From assembly GCA_001801825.1 (NCBI GenBank), contig MGYR01000126.1:1-20910 (forward strand): DNA of 20,910 bases, read 5' to 3'. A model generated the notes under the pieces. That model was not told the DNA's origin. It did not search any database and worked only from the letters and a program-made list of their open reading frames with translations. Positions 9,384-16,056 of this stretch are shown here, piece by piece. The position numbers were made by a program, and so were the translations under genes. Position 1 is the first letter of the stretch. Every line of letters starts with the position of its first letter. This stretch comes from Gammaproteobacteria bacterium RIFCSPLOWO2_02_FULL_56_15. GTDB taxonomy: Bacteria > Pseudomonadota > Gammaproteobacteria > Eutrophobiales > Eutrophobiaceae.

Positions 9384-10910
9384 TCACAAAAGGGCTCCGC
9401 GAGTGCTTCCCAGCACACTGCATACCACCTGACGATCACTGAATGGGAGCTTGTTGCCAGCGATATCCTGCGTACTTTCATGACCCTTTCCGGCCACGAG
9501 TACGATATCGCCCGCAACTGAGGATTGTATTGCGCTGGTAATGGCTGTCTGCCGATCAGGTTCGATGCTGAGCTTTTGCCGCTGCGTAATTCCAGCAAGG
9601 ATGTCATCGATAATCCGCTGCGGATCCTCCATGCGTGGATTATCGTTGGTCACGATGATCTGGTCCGCATAGGTTTCCGCTATGGCGCCCATTTGCGCGC
9701 GTTTTTGAACATCCCGATTACCCCCGCAGCCGAACACACAGATCAGGCGACCCCGGGAGGTACTGCGAAGCGAGGAAAGCACCTTGGCCAGGGCATCCGG
9801 TGTATGGGCGTAATCCACGATAATCATGGGTTGTTGCCCACCACCGAACTTTTCCATGCGACCCGGCACTTGCGGTACATTCGCAAGCCCCTGCAGGGCC
9901 TCCTTGAACGGCACCTCCAGCAGGCACAAGGTTGCCAGACAGGCCAGCAGGTTGTAAGCATTGTATCTTCCGGGAAGCTTGAACCGGACGCAGCCTTCTC
10001 CCCAGGGACTGCAGACTTCCATGCGCTGCGAATCGAGTGTTGCTTCAGTGATGCGCGCCTGTATTACGGGAAAGGCGCCAGCATCTTCCTCCCAGTCATC
10101 CACCAGCCGGTAACCTGCGAATGCCACTCGGCCCTGCAAATCCTCAGCCAGTCTGGCGCCGAATTCATCATCCAGATTGATTACCGCATACTTCAATCCG
10201 GGCGTATGAAAGAGCTGTTTCTTTGCTTCAGCATAGGCTGCCATGCTGCCGTGATAGTCGAGGTGATCCTGGCTCAGGTTGGTAAAGACAGCGGCAAAAA
10301 AAGACACGCCGGCGACACGCCCCTGATCCAGTCCCTGGGAAGATACCTCCATGACCACGGTATCCGCTCCATCATCACGGAATCCCGCCAACAGTCCCTG
10401 CAGTACTATCGGATCAGGCGTCGTGTGCGGACCTGGCCGCAAACACTCGGGATAACCATAACCCAGTGTACCGATGAGCCCGGTCTTGCGTCTGGCTAAA
10501 CCAGAGAGCAGCTGTGCCAGATACCAAGCCACGGAGGTCTTGCCGTTGGTCCCGGTGACTCCGATGGTACGAAGTGCTGTCGAAGGTTCACCAAGGAACC
10601 GTGCAACGATGAAACCAGCCAAATGCTGCAGGTCTCTGAGCGGAATCAAGGGCACGGATTTTCCCCTGGGACGCCTTAATTCCGAATCTATCAACACGGC
10701 CACCGCTCCGGCCCTGACCGCGTCATCGATATATTCACTGCCACTGGTACACTCGCCGCGACAGGCGAGGAAGAGATCGCCGGGCTTGACCGTCCGGCTG
10801 TCAATGCTCACGCCCTGGATTATTCTGTCATCCGCAGGATCGATAGCACCCAAGCCGACAAGCAAATCACTGAGGTAGGCGCCTGCGGGTTTCTTTTTCA
10901 ATGCCATCAT
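9384..10910 (-). CDS. murE: UDP-MurNAc-L-Ala-D-Glu--meso-DAP ligase
   Basis: Cytoplasmic Mur ligase adding the third stem-peptide residue. The motif DNPR at 423-426 is the known signature for meso-diaminopimelate specificity, so the organism has Gram-negative-type DAP peptidoglycan. The protein has 508 residues (E. coli 495). DSRTVKPGDLFLACRG (37-52) marks the N-terminal domain, the P-loop GTNGKTSV is at 120-127, EVSSQGL at 188-194, NLSQDHLDYHG at 211-221, and Lys230 or 231 in AEAKKQLF is the expected carbamylated lysine. DYAHTPDAL and FGCGGNRD lie in the C-terminal half. It starts within the last bases of ftsI (ATGA overlap), with GGAG ten bases upstream; a second ATG follows immediately. 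Confidence 0.97.
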   Translation of the reverse strand: MMALKKKPAGAYLSDLLVGLGAIDPADDRIIQGVSIDSRTVKPGDLFLACRGECTSGSEYIDDAVRAGAVAVLIDSELRRPRGKSVPLIPLRDLQHLAGFIVARFLGEPSTALRTIGVTGTNGKTSVAWYLAQLLSGLARRKTGLIGTLGYGYPECLRPGPHTTPDPIVLQGLLAGFRDDGADTVVMEVSSQGLDQGRVAGVSFFAAVFTNLSQDHLDYHGSMAAYAEAKKQLFHTPGLKYAVINLDDEFGARLAEDLQGRVAFAGYRLVDDWEEDAGAFPVIQARITEATLDSQRMEVCSPWGEGCVRFKLPGRYNAYNLLACLATLCLLEVPFKEALQGLANVPQVPGRMEKFGGGQQPMIIVDYAHTPDALAKVLSSLRSTSRGRLICVFGCGGNRDVQKRAQMGAIAETYADQIIVTNDNPRMEDPQRIIDDILAGITQRQKLSIEPDRQTAITSAIQSSVAGDIVLVAGKGHESTQDIAGNKLPFSDRQVVCSVLGSTRGALL

Positions 10911-12640
10911 CTGGCTGCCTGCTCCTTCACACCCAGTGACTGCGCCATGATCACGGCGTTTTCCACTGCCGGCAGATTGTCCGGAACGATATCAAGAATT
11001 CTCAACGCGCCTTTCATGACACTGGCAAACACCGGGGCCGCAACCTGTCCTCCATAATATTCCCCCCCACGGGGATCATTGATAGTCACGACCAGCACCA
11101 ATCTCGGGCTGCTCAGGGGAGCCATCCCGGCAAACAGGGAAAAATGCCTGTCCTCGGCATACCCTCCCGCGATCGATTTCCTGGAGGTGCCGGTCTTGCC
11201 TCCCACGCGATACCCCCTGACAGCTGCCGATTGACCTGTTCCACCTTCAGTGACCACGGATTCCAACATGATCTTCACCTCTCTGGCCACCTCTGCGGGG
11301 ATCACCTGTTGCCCGGATACCGGGCCCTCTACCTTGAGGAAACTAATCGGTTTCATCATCCCGTCCGTGGCCAGAGTGGCATAGGCCTGAGCCAGTTGCA
11401 GATTGGTTACTGCAAGTCCATAGCCGAAGGCAACCGTCGCCAGTTCCACCTCGGACCAGTTGCGGAAATTATTGAGTAGTCCGGGCGACTCACCCGGGTA
11501 ACCGCTCATGGTGTCCTGCCCGAAGCCGAAACTGGAACAGATGTTCCAGAGTTGTTCAGGTCCGATCGCCAGCGCAAGTTTGCTGGCGCCCACATTACTT
11601 GATTTACGGATAATGTTTAGCAAATCAAGTTTGCCATAATTATGTATGTCTTCTATCTTGTGCCTGTTGATATAGATGTAACCAGGCCCTGTCTCGATGA
11701 TTGAATCTGTTGTATATAATCCCGACATCAGGGCCGCTGCGATAGTGAACGGCTTCATGGTGGATCCTGGCTCGAAGACATCCGTTACAGCACGATTCCG
11801 GTAGTGTTCGCTTCTCAACCCGTTGCGGTCATTGGGGTTGTATGATGGTTGCCCCGCCATGGCCAGCACTTCACCTGTCACACTGTCCAGCATGACGATT
11901 GAGCCGCTGCTCGCCCGATGACGGATGATCGCATTCTTAAGTTCACGGTAGGCCAGATACTGGATCCGCTGGTCTATACTCAACACGAGTTCCTTACCGG
12001 AACGTACTGTCTGGATACTTTCGATATCCTGCACCACATGACCCTTGGCATCCCTGAGTACCCGTTTCTGGCCCGGTGCGCCGCTCAACCAGTCGTTGTA
12101 GGCTAGTTCGAGGCCTTCCTGACCGGTATCATCCACGTTGGTGAACCCTATGATATGGGCGGTGATCTCGGCTGCAGGATAATAGCGCTTGTATTCCTGT
12201 TGCAGGTAAATGCCGGGGACACCTGTGGATCTGATTTTTTCAGCCTCCTGCGGGTTTATTTGCCTTTTCAAATAAATAAAATCCCTGCTACTGCGTTCTT
12301 CCAGCAACTGCTGGAGTGTTGCGGGATCTGTTTCTAGCGCTGAGGAGATCTCAGACAGGCGTTCCTTTGCAGCAAGGATTTCCCTGGGGATAGCCCAGAC
12401 TGAAGCGACCGGAGTGCTGATCGCAAGCGGTTCATGATTTCTGTCGACGATGGTTCCTCGATGTGCAGGTATGGTGACCACCCGGACTGATCTTTCCTCA
12501 CCGTGGAGCTTGAGGTATTCGTTATTAAGCACCTGTAGATCGGTGACCCGCCAAAGCAATAATATCGTCACCAGGCTGAAACACGCGGTCAGAAAACGAC
12601 GGCGCCCCTGATTGTGAATAGTGATCCGGTGTTGTGTCAT
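10907..12640 (-). CDS. ftsI: Septal transpeptidase FtsI (penicillin-binding protein 3)
   Basis: Class B penicillin-binding protein that cross-links septal peptidoglycan and works with FtsW and the FtsQLB complex. The 577 residues (E. coli 588) have a short basic cytoplasmic tail, one membrane segment at about 16-31, a pedestal domain beginning with PAHRGTIVDRNHEPLA, and a transpeptidase domain with all three active-site motifs: Ser293-Thr-Met-Lys296, Ser347-Ser-Asn349 and Lys482-Thr-Gly484. The start overlaps the ftsL stop by 4 nt (ATGA) and has no clear ribosome site; the end overlaps murE by 4 nt. All catalytic residues are present, so it should be a functional beta-lactam target. E. coli FtsI is processed near its C-terminus; I cannot tell whether that occurs here. 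Confidence 0.97.
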   Translation of the reverse strand: MTQHRITIHNQGRRRFLTACFSLVTILLLWRVTDLQVLNNEYLKLHGEERSVRVVTIPAHRGTIVDRNHEPLAISTPVASVWAIPREILAAKERLSEISSALETDPATLQQLLEERSSRDFIYLKRQINPQEAEKIRSTGVPGIYLQQEYKRYYPAAEITAHIIGFTNVDDTGQEGLELAYNDWLSGAPGQKRVLRDAKGHVVQDIESIQTVRSGKELVLSIDQRIQYLAYRELKNAIIRHRASSGSIVMLDSVTGEVLAMAGQPSYNPNDRNGLRSEHYRNRAVTDVFEPGSTMKPFTIAAALMSGLYTTDSIIETGPGYIYINRHKIEDIHNYGKLDLLNIIRKSSNVGASKLALAIGPEQLWNICSSFGFGQDTMSGYPGESPGLLNNFRNWSEVELATVAFGYGLAVTNLQLAQAYATLATDGMMKPISFLKVEGPVSGQQVIPAEVAREVKIMLESVVTEGGTGQSAAVRGYRVGGKTGTSRKSIAGGYAEDRHFSLFAGMAPLSSPRLVLVVTINDPRGGEYYGGQVAAPVFASVMKGALRILDIVPDNLPAVENAVIMAQSLGVKEQAAR

Positions 12641-12900
12641 TCTAGAAACAAGATCCGGACATTATTATCAGGCTCGATCATGCCAAGCTCCTGCCTGGCC
12701 AAGTTCTCGATTCGGTCATCCGTCGCCCAAGTCTTCTGTTCGAGTTGCAGACGGCCCCATTCTTCATCCAGGCTATCGCGCGTTTTTTCCAGTCCGCGTA
12801 TCTCAACAAACAACTTCCTGGCCTGATGCTGGTAATACACATTGGCTACTGCCGATGTAAAGACCAGCAGCCAGGTTGTTATCAGTCCCAGTAGCTTCAT
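12637..12900 (-). CDS. ftsL: Cell division protein FtsL
   Basis: Small bitopic inner-membrane protein that joins FtsB and FtsQ and activates the FtsW-FtsI synthase. The 87 residues fit: a hydrophobic segment at about 4-22, then a periplasmic coiled-coil-like stretch (about 25-65) rich in leucine, glutamate and arginine, then DRIENLARQELGM, which is the conserved C-terminal FtsL pattern. Sequence conservation in FtsL is low, so identity rests on this architecture plus the diagnostic position between rsmH and ftsI. It starts within the last bases of rsmH (ATGA overlap) with AGAGG eight bases upstream and ends in a 4-nt overlap with ftsI. Length is somewhat below E. coli FtsL (121), with a very short cytoplasmic tail. 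Confidence 0.92.
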   Translation of the reverse strand: MKLLGLITTWLLVFTSAVANVYYQHQARKLFVEIRGLEKTRDSLDEEWGRLQLEQKTWATDDRIENLARQELGMIEPDNNVRILFLE

Positions 12901-13829
12901 GCAGCAATCCTCTCACCAATCCTGAGCACCGCGCTGCGTGCCCTGGGATTTACTGTGACTTCTTCCGCCGTTGCCCTGATTGGTTTGCCGATAATCCTGA
13001 AGCGCGGATTCAACTCGCTGGCCCTTACCGGCACCTCCAGTGGAAACCGGTCACCCCGGGCTTCACTCGACAAAAATCTTTTCACAATTCTATCTTCAAG
13101 CGAGTGGAAACTGATGACGACGAGTCTGCCTCCCGGCCTCAGAACATTGCAGACCTGTTCAAGGACAAGCCGGATTTCCTCCAGCTCGTTATTGATATAT
13201 ATACGAATAGCCTGGAAACTTCGGGTTGCCGGATCTTTGTGGCGCTCACGGGTAGGAATTGCCTTGCTTACAATCCTGGCGAGTTGCAAGGTACGCGAGA
13301 TAGGGGCCTCCTGCCGCGCACGGACGATGGCTGCGGCAATCCTGCGCGAATATCGCTCTTCTCCATAATGATGAATAATATCGGCGATTTCCTCTTGCGG
13401 CGCCCGGTTCAGCCATTCCGCGGCACTGATACCTGATCCCCTATCCATGCGCATATCGAGCTCATCGTCCCGCAGGAAACTGAATCCGTATCCTGGGTCT
13501 TCCAGTTGCGGTGAGGAAACGCCCAGATCCAGGAGTATGCCGTCACAGGCAGTTACACGATGCTGGCCGAGCACCCGTTCCAACAGCAAAAAGGAGCCAT
13601 GTATCACGACAACCCGATGATCACAGGAAAAAAGATTTTCAGCACAGGTGATCGCTTTAGCATCCTTGTCAAAAACAAACAGTCTGCCCTTGTCACCCAG
13701 TCCGCCCAGTATTGCCTTGCTATGACCGCCACGACCGAAGGTACAATCCGCATAAATTCCGTCCGGACGCACATCCAGTCCTTGTATAGCTTCATCCAGC
13801 AATACAGGCGTATGTGTATACGAATTCAA
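12897..13829 (-). CDS. rsmH: 16S rRNA (cytosine-1402-N4) methyltransferase RsmH
   Basis: S-adenosylmethionine-dependent methyltransferase (formerly MraW) that modifies the N4 of C1402 in the ribosomal P site; RsmI, also in this window, modifies the ribose of the same nucleotide. Its 310 residues match E. coli RsmH (313). The N-terminal HTPVLLDEA (6-14), the SAM-binding YADCTFGRGGHS (26-37), GILLDLGVSSPQL and the C-terminal VISFHSLEDRIVK block are intact. The start is TTG at 13829: no ATG or GTG occurs in frame between it and the end of mraZ, and a later start would remove the HTPVLL motif. The only ribosome-site candidate is a GGGGA about seven bases upstream. It sits 33 nt after mraZ and overlaps ftsL by 4 nt. 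Confidence 0.96.
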   Translation of the reverse strand: MNSYTHTPVLLDEAIQGLDVRPDGIYADCTFGRGGHSKAILGGLGDKGRLFVFDKDAKAITCAENLFSCDHRVVVIHGSFLLLERVLGQHRVTACDGILLDLGVSSPQLEDPGYGFSFLRDDELDMRMDRGSGISAAEWLNRAPQEEIADIIHHYGEERYSRRIAAAIVRARQEAPISRTLQLARIVSKAIPTRERHKDPATRSFQAIRIYINNELEEIRLVLEQVCNVLRPGGRLVVISFHSLEDRIVKRFLSSEARGDRFPLEVPVRASELNPRFRIIGKPIRATAEEVTVNPRARSAVLRIGERIAA

Positions 13830-13862
13830 AGGGTTTCCCCGGAGAGAAGATGAAATGCAATG

Positions 13863-14321
13863 CTACAATGACAGAGATTGCATGGCATCCGCGGGACCAC
13901 CGTCCTCACTGCCGACTTGGGCGAGCCATCTGTCACGTTTTTCCTCCCAGCTGCGCTGGTTCCAGATTTCGAATTTGTTGCCCTGACCGAGGATTACCGC
14001 CTGTTTGTCCAGTGCGGCATATGCACGCAATTCCTGCGGTATGAGGATTCTTCCTTGAGAATCAAGCTGACAGTCATTAGCGTAGCCCCGCATCATCTGT
14101 TTCGTACGACGGCTCTGCAGATCAAAATCCGAAAGCGCAGCCAGCTTCTGTTCAATCAGCTCCCATTCCTTGAGGGGATATAACCACAGACAGAGATCCA
14201 GTGGGTTCATGGTCAGCACCAGTTGGCCTTCAGCCAAGTCGGACAAGCGCTCCCGGTAGCGGCTTGGAATGGCTACTCTCCCCTTGCTGTCGAGACTGAT
14301 GGCGCTGAACCCGCGAAACAC
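13863..14321 (-). CDS. mraZ: Transcriptional regulator MraZ
   Basis: DNA-binding regulator at the head of the dcw cluster; in E. coli MraZ represses its own operon. The 152 residues match the family length exactly. Two SpoVT/AbrB-like half domains are seen, each with the conserved signature: DSKGRVAIPSRYR near residue 11 and DSQGRILIPQELR near residue 93. The start is GTG at 14321 with GGAG seven bases upstream; the sequence begins MFRGFSAISLDSKGR, as expected for MraZ, so no earlier start is needed. Its promoter and a GTGG-repeat operator lie just upstream, which strongly suggests autoregulation. It ends 33 nt before rsmH. Confidence 0.96.
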   Translation of the reverse strand: MFRGFSAISLDSKGRVAIPSRYRERLSDLAEGQLVLTMNPLDLCLWLYPLKEWELIEQKLAALSDFDLQSRRTKQMMRGYANDCQLDSQGRILIPQELRAYAALDKQAVILGQGNKFEIWNQRSWEEKRDRWLAQVGSEDGGPADAMQSLSL

Positions 14322-14350
14322 TTGAAAACTCCATTAAATTAGCGAAATAA

Positions 14351-14375
14351 TCCACTTTAAACCACTTTTCCCCAC
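14351..14375 (-). promoter_or_regulatory. Probable MraZ operator: three GTGG repeats
   Basis: Read on the minus strand, GTGG occurs three times at an exact 10-nt period (plus-strand CCAC at 14352-14355, 14362-14365 and 14372-14375), giving GTGGGGAAAA, GTGGTTTAAA and GTGGATTATT in series. E. coli MraZ is known to bind TGGGN direct repeats separated by 5 nt, the same 10-nt period. The first repeat is the closest to consensus; the other two share only GTGG. The box spans about +2 to +26 from the predicted transcription start, where bound MraZ would block transcription. Assignment is inferred from pattern and position. Confidence 0.8.
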
Positions 14376-14382
14376 CTTGAGA

Positions 14383-14412
14383 ACTATAGGTAGTTGCGAT
14401 CCATTGTGTCAA
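14383..14412 (-). promoter_or_regulatory. Predicted sigma-70 promoter for mraZ and the dcw cluster
   Basis: The minus strand carries a perfect -35 TTGACA (14412-14407), an 18-nt spacer and -10 TATAGT (14388-14383), five of six matches to consensus. Transcription would start near 14376, giving a leader of about 55 nt before the GTG of mraZ. The MraZ repeats begin right at this start point. This is the strongest promoter-like sequence I noticed in the window, and the tight packing of the 13 genes that follow suggests they largely depend on it. Confidence 0.75.
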
Positions 14413-14669
14413 GCGGATCTTGCAAAGTAGTGACAGAAATCTGTCTTATTTAACAGATACTTATGGAAAGATGCTGCCCTGGAGGACTACTGAAGGAATC
14501 CTATGATCAAATAATAAACCGTGTTTTCTTCTGGTTGTGACTATTTCTTAAAGTAAATACTTAATATCTGAGATGCACTCTCCATGATTGGAGGCTCCAG
14601 AAAGTATATAGCCACTTCCTGCTACAGGACAGGTCCTGCGAGCCAATACCGAATTGTGTGAATAATTAA
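14413..14669. other. Intergenic region between mraZ promoter and rnpB
   Basis: Together with the mraZ leader this makes about 348 nt without a protein gene. Apart from the LexA-like inverted repeats it is AT-richer than its surroundings and holds no family-like reading frame. Two short hairpin-capable stretches occur, CAGGACCTGTCCTG near 14626-14639 and CTCCATGATTGGAG near 14580-14593, but neither is followed by a run of T on the minus strand, so I do not call a terminator for rnpB. Confidence 0.6.
14432..14458. promoter_or_regulatory. LexA-like inverted repeat upstream of the mraZ promoter
   Basis: ATCTGT at 14439-14444 and ACAGAT at 14453-14458 form an inverted repeat with 8 nt between them, so the core is CTGT-N8-ACAG with an AT-rich centre, the known gammaproteobacterial LexA core. 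An overlapping second inverted repeat, GACAGA-AA-TCTGTC, lies at 14432-14445, sharing the TCTGT half-site. The flanking bases differ from the usual TA...TA, and the site lies about 62 to 82 bases upstream of the predicted start, further than typical for repression. It may instead bind another dimeric regulator, or be chance. Confidence 0.4.
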
Positions 14670-15062
14670 GGGGGAGTCGGCCTGTAAGCCGGGTTCTGTC
14701 TTGGATAATCATTCCTCTGGGATGCATGTCACCATGCACCTCTAGCAACCTACCCGAATCCGGTGTGGGCCACACCATACGGATTCCTATTTGGTCTTGC
14801 TCCGGGTGGGGTTTACCCTGCCACTGGTGTTACCACCAGCGCGGTGCGCTCTTACCGCACCATTTCACCCTTACCTGTGAAGGCGGTATATTTTCTGTGG
14901 CACTCGCCGTCGGCTTGCGCCGCCCAGACGTTATCTGGCACCCTGCCCTGCGGAGCCCGGACTTTCCTCCACCGGCGGAATCTACCGGTGTTGCGCCCGA
15001 TACAGCAGTGCTGAACAGGCCCCGGCCAAGTTCCGTCGGCAGCGATTATCCGGCCGACTCCC
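14670..15062 (-). ncRNA. rnpB: RNase P RNA, bacterial type A
   Basis: Catalytic RNA of ribonuclease P, which matures the 5' ends of tRNAs. On the minus strand the hallmark segments appear in order: GGAGGAAAGTCCGGGCTCC (5' part of the conserved core), CAGGGTGCCAG, GGTAAGGGTGAAA, GGTGCGGTAAGAGCGCACC, TAAACCCCACCCGGAGCAAG, CCAAATAGG, GGGTAGG and the 3' conserved ACAGAACCCGGCTTA. The ends pair as an 11-bp P1 helix (GGGAGTCGGCC with GGCCGACTCCC), which sets both boundaries to within a few bases. About 393 nt, slightly longer than E. coli (377). Its location between rsmI and mraZ matches, from memory, that in pseudomonads. Exact mature 3' end is uncertain, and no obvious terminator follows. Confidence 0.97.
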
Positions 15063-15068
15063 GACCCA

Positions 15069-15098
15069 TAGTTAAATGGAAAATCACAAACAAAACAA
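15069..15098 (-). promoter_or_regulatory. Candidate rnpB promoter
   Basis: On the minus strand TTGTTT (15098-15093) and TAACTA (15074-15069) are separated by 18 nt, and start about seven bases before the predicted 5' end of rnpB at 15062. Both hexamers are imperfect, so this is chosen mainly by position relative to the P1 helix. Bases 15099-15140 up to the rsmI stop show no other feature. Confidence 0.45.
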
Positions 15099-15140
15099 GC
15101 GTTATATCAGCGGGGTCCATGGGACATGGCAGGACTGGTA

Positions 15141-15992
15141 TCACTCATTCTTTTCCAGCTCAAGCGCTAGCCGGTACAGTTCTTTGCGGTTGCCCCCCAG
15201 TATTTCAGAAGCGATGGATACAGCCAGTTTCACACTCAGTGAATTTCCCAGGAGTATTTTCAGCAAACGGACCTTCTCCTGCCGCGTGTCATCCTCTGGT
15301 TGATCCGCACCATGGATCATGACCACGAATTCACCACGCTGCTGTTCAGGATGTGAGGCCAGGAATTGGTGTAAGTTACTCAAACTGTCCCGGTAGATAC
15401 ACTCGAATTTCTTTGTCATCTCCCTGGCCACACTCGCTGGTCGTTCCTTTCCGAACACTGCTATGGCGTCTTTTAGAAAGCCCATGATTCTGTGCGGTAC
15501 CTCATAAAATACGAGCGTTGCACTAAAACCGGCCAGAGATTCAAGCAGCTTTCGTCGGGGTACTCCACGTTCAGGGGCAAACCCGTTAAAGAGAAAGCGA
15601 TCCGTGGGCAACCCGGCAACGGAAAGAGCCGCCGTTAGCGCACACGGCCCCGGAATGGGAATCACCTTGATCGACTCCTCAATCGCCCGCCGGACCAGGT
15701 GAAAACCAGGATCACAGACTAATGGGGTACCCGCATCGGAGATCAGGGCCACCTGCTCCCCTGCAAGCAGCCTCTTGATTATCGGTTCAGTTTTCACGCG
15801 TTCATTGAAATCATGGAGTGATTGCAAGGACACACGAATGCCCAGGTGTTGCAGTAATATCCCGCTGTGCCGTGTATCCTCAGCCAAAATCAGGTCTGCG
15901 GCGGAGAGAACTTCACAGGCACGTAGGGTGACATCCCCAAGATTACCTATGGGGGTGGCTACTACATATAATTTCCCTTTAGTAATTGACAC
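15141..15992 (-). CDS. rsmI: 16S rRNA (cytidine-1402-2'-O) methyltransferase RsmI
   Basis: SAM-dependent methyltransferase of the tetrapyrrole-methylase fold that 2'-O-methylates C1402 of 16S rRNA, the same nucleotide modified by RsmH. From this start it has 283 residues (E. coli 286). Motifs in order are LYVVATPIGNLGD near the N-terminus, AEDTRHSGILLQHLGI, SDAGTPLVCDPGFHLV (the SAM-binding glycine/proline motif), PIPGPCALTAALSVAGLPTD, FYEVPHRI, AREMTKKFE and a C-terminal domain ending in NRKELYRLAL. The frame opens with GTG at 16004, but a GTG at 15992 has GGAG six to seven bases upstream, so I prefer it; the difference is four residues. It is divergent from lpoA and upstream of rnpB. Confidence 0.94.
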   Translation of the reverse strand: MSITKGKLYVVATPIGNLGDVTLRACEVLSAADLILAEDTRHSGILLQHLGIRVSLQSLHDFNERVKTEPIIKRLLAGEQVALISDAGTPLVCDPGFHLVRRAIEESIKVIPIPGPCALTAALSVAGLPTDRFLFNGFAPERGVPRRKLLESLAGFSATLVFYEVPHRIMGFLKDAIAVFGKERPASVAREMTKKFECIYRDSLSNLHQFLASHPEQQRGEFVVMIHGADQPEDDTRQEKVRLLKILLGNSLSVKLAVSIASEILGGNRKELYRLALELEKNE

Positions 15993-16014
15993 ATTCAGCT
16001 CCACTTGTTTAGGC

Positions 16015-16026
16015 TGCTATTATAAC
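16015..16026. promoter_or_regulatory. Overlapping divergent -10 elements, rsmI and lpoA
   Basis: The 64-nt gap between the divergent rsmI and lpoA starts contains one AT-rich core that reads as a promoter both ways. The minus strand has a perfect TATAAT (16024-16019) pointing at rsmI. The plus strand has an extended -10, TG-C-TATTAT (16015-16023), pointing at lpoA. Neither has a convincing -35. If real, the two promoters overlap and would compete for RNA polymerase. Confidence 0.5.
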
Positions 16027-16056
16027 CTCCGTCAACCCGGTAACTCTGTTTAAGAT

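Noticed and set aside
9379..9423. N-terminal extension of murF
   Set aside because: Fifteen residues inside murE, not family-like; the ATG at 9378 gives the expected MurF start.
9525..10499. 324-codon open frame on the plus strand
   Set aside because: Lies wholly antisense to murE, whose frame is fully conserved; the translated product has no recognisable family pattern.
14580..14639. Hairpins as rnpB terminator
   Set aside because: Short stems with no following T tract on the minus strand, so not a convincing intrinsic terminator.
14548..14778. 76-codon minus-strand open frame between rnpB and mraZ
   Set aside because: Begins inside rnpB, lacks a ribosome site and shows no protein-like pattern.
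14726..15322. 198-codon plus-strand open frame over the rnpB region
   Set aside because: It is the complement of the RNase P RNA plus the end of rsmI; conservation here is explained by RNA structure.
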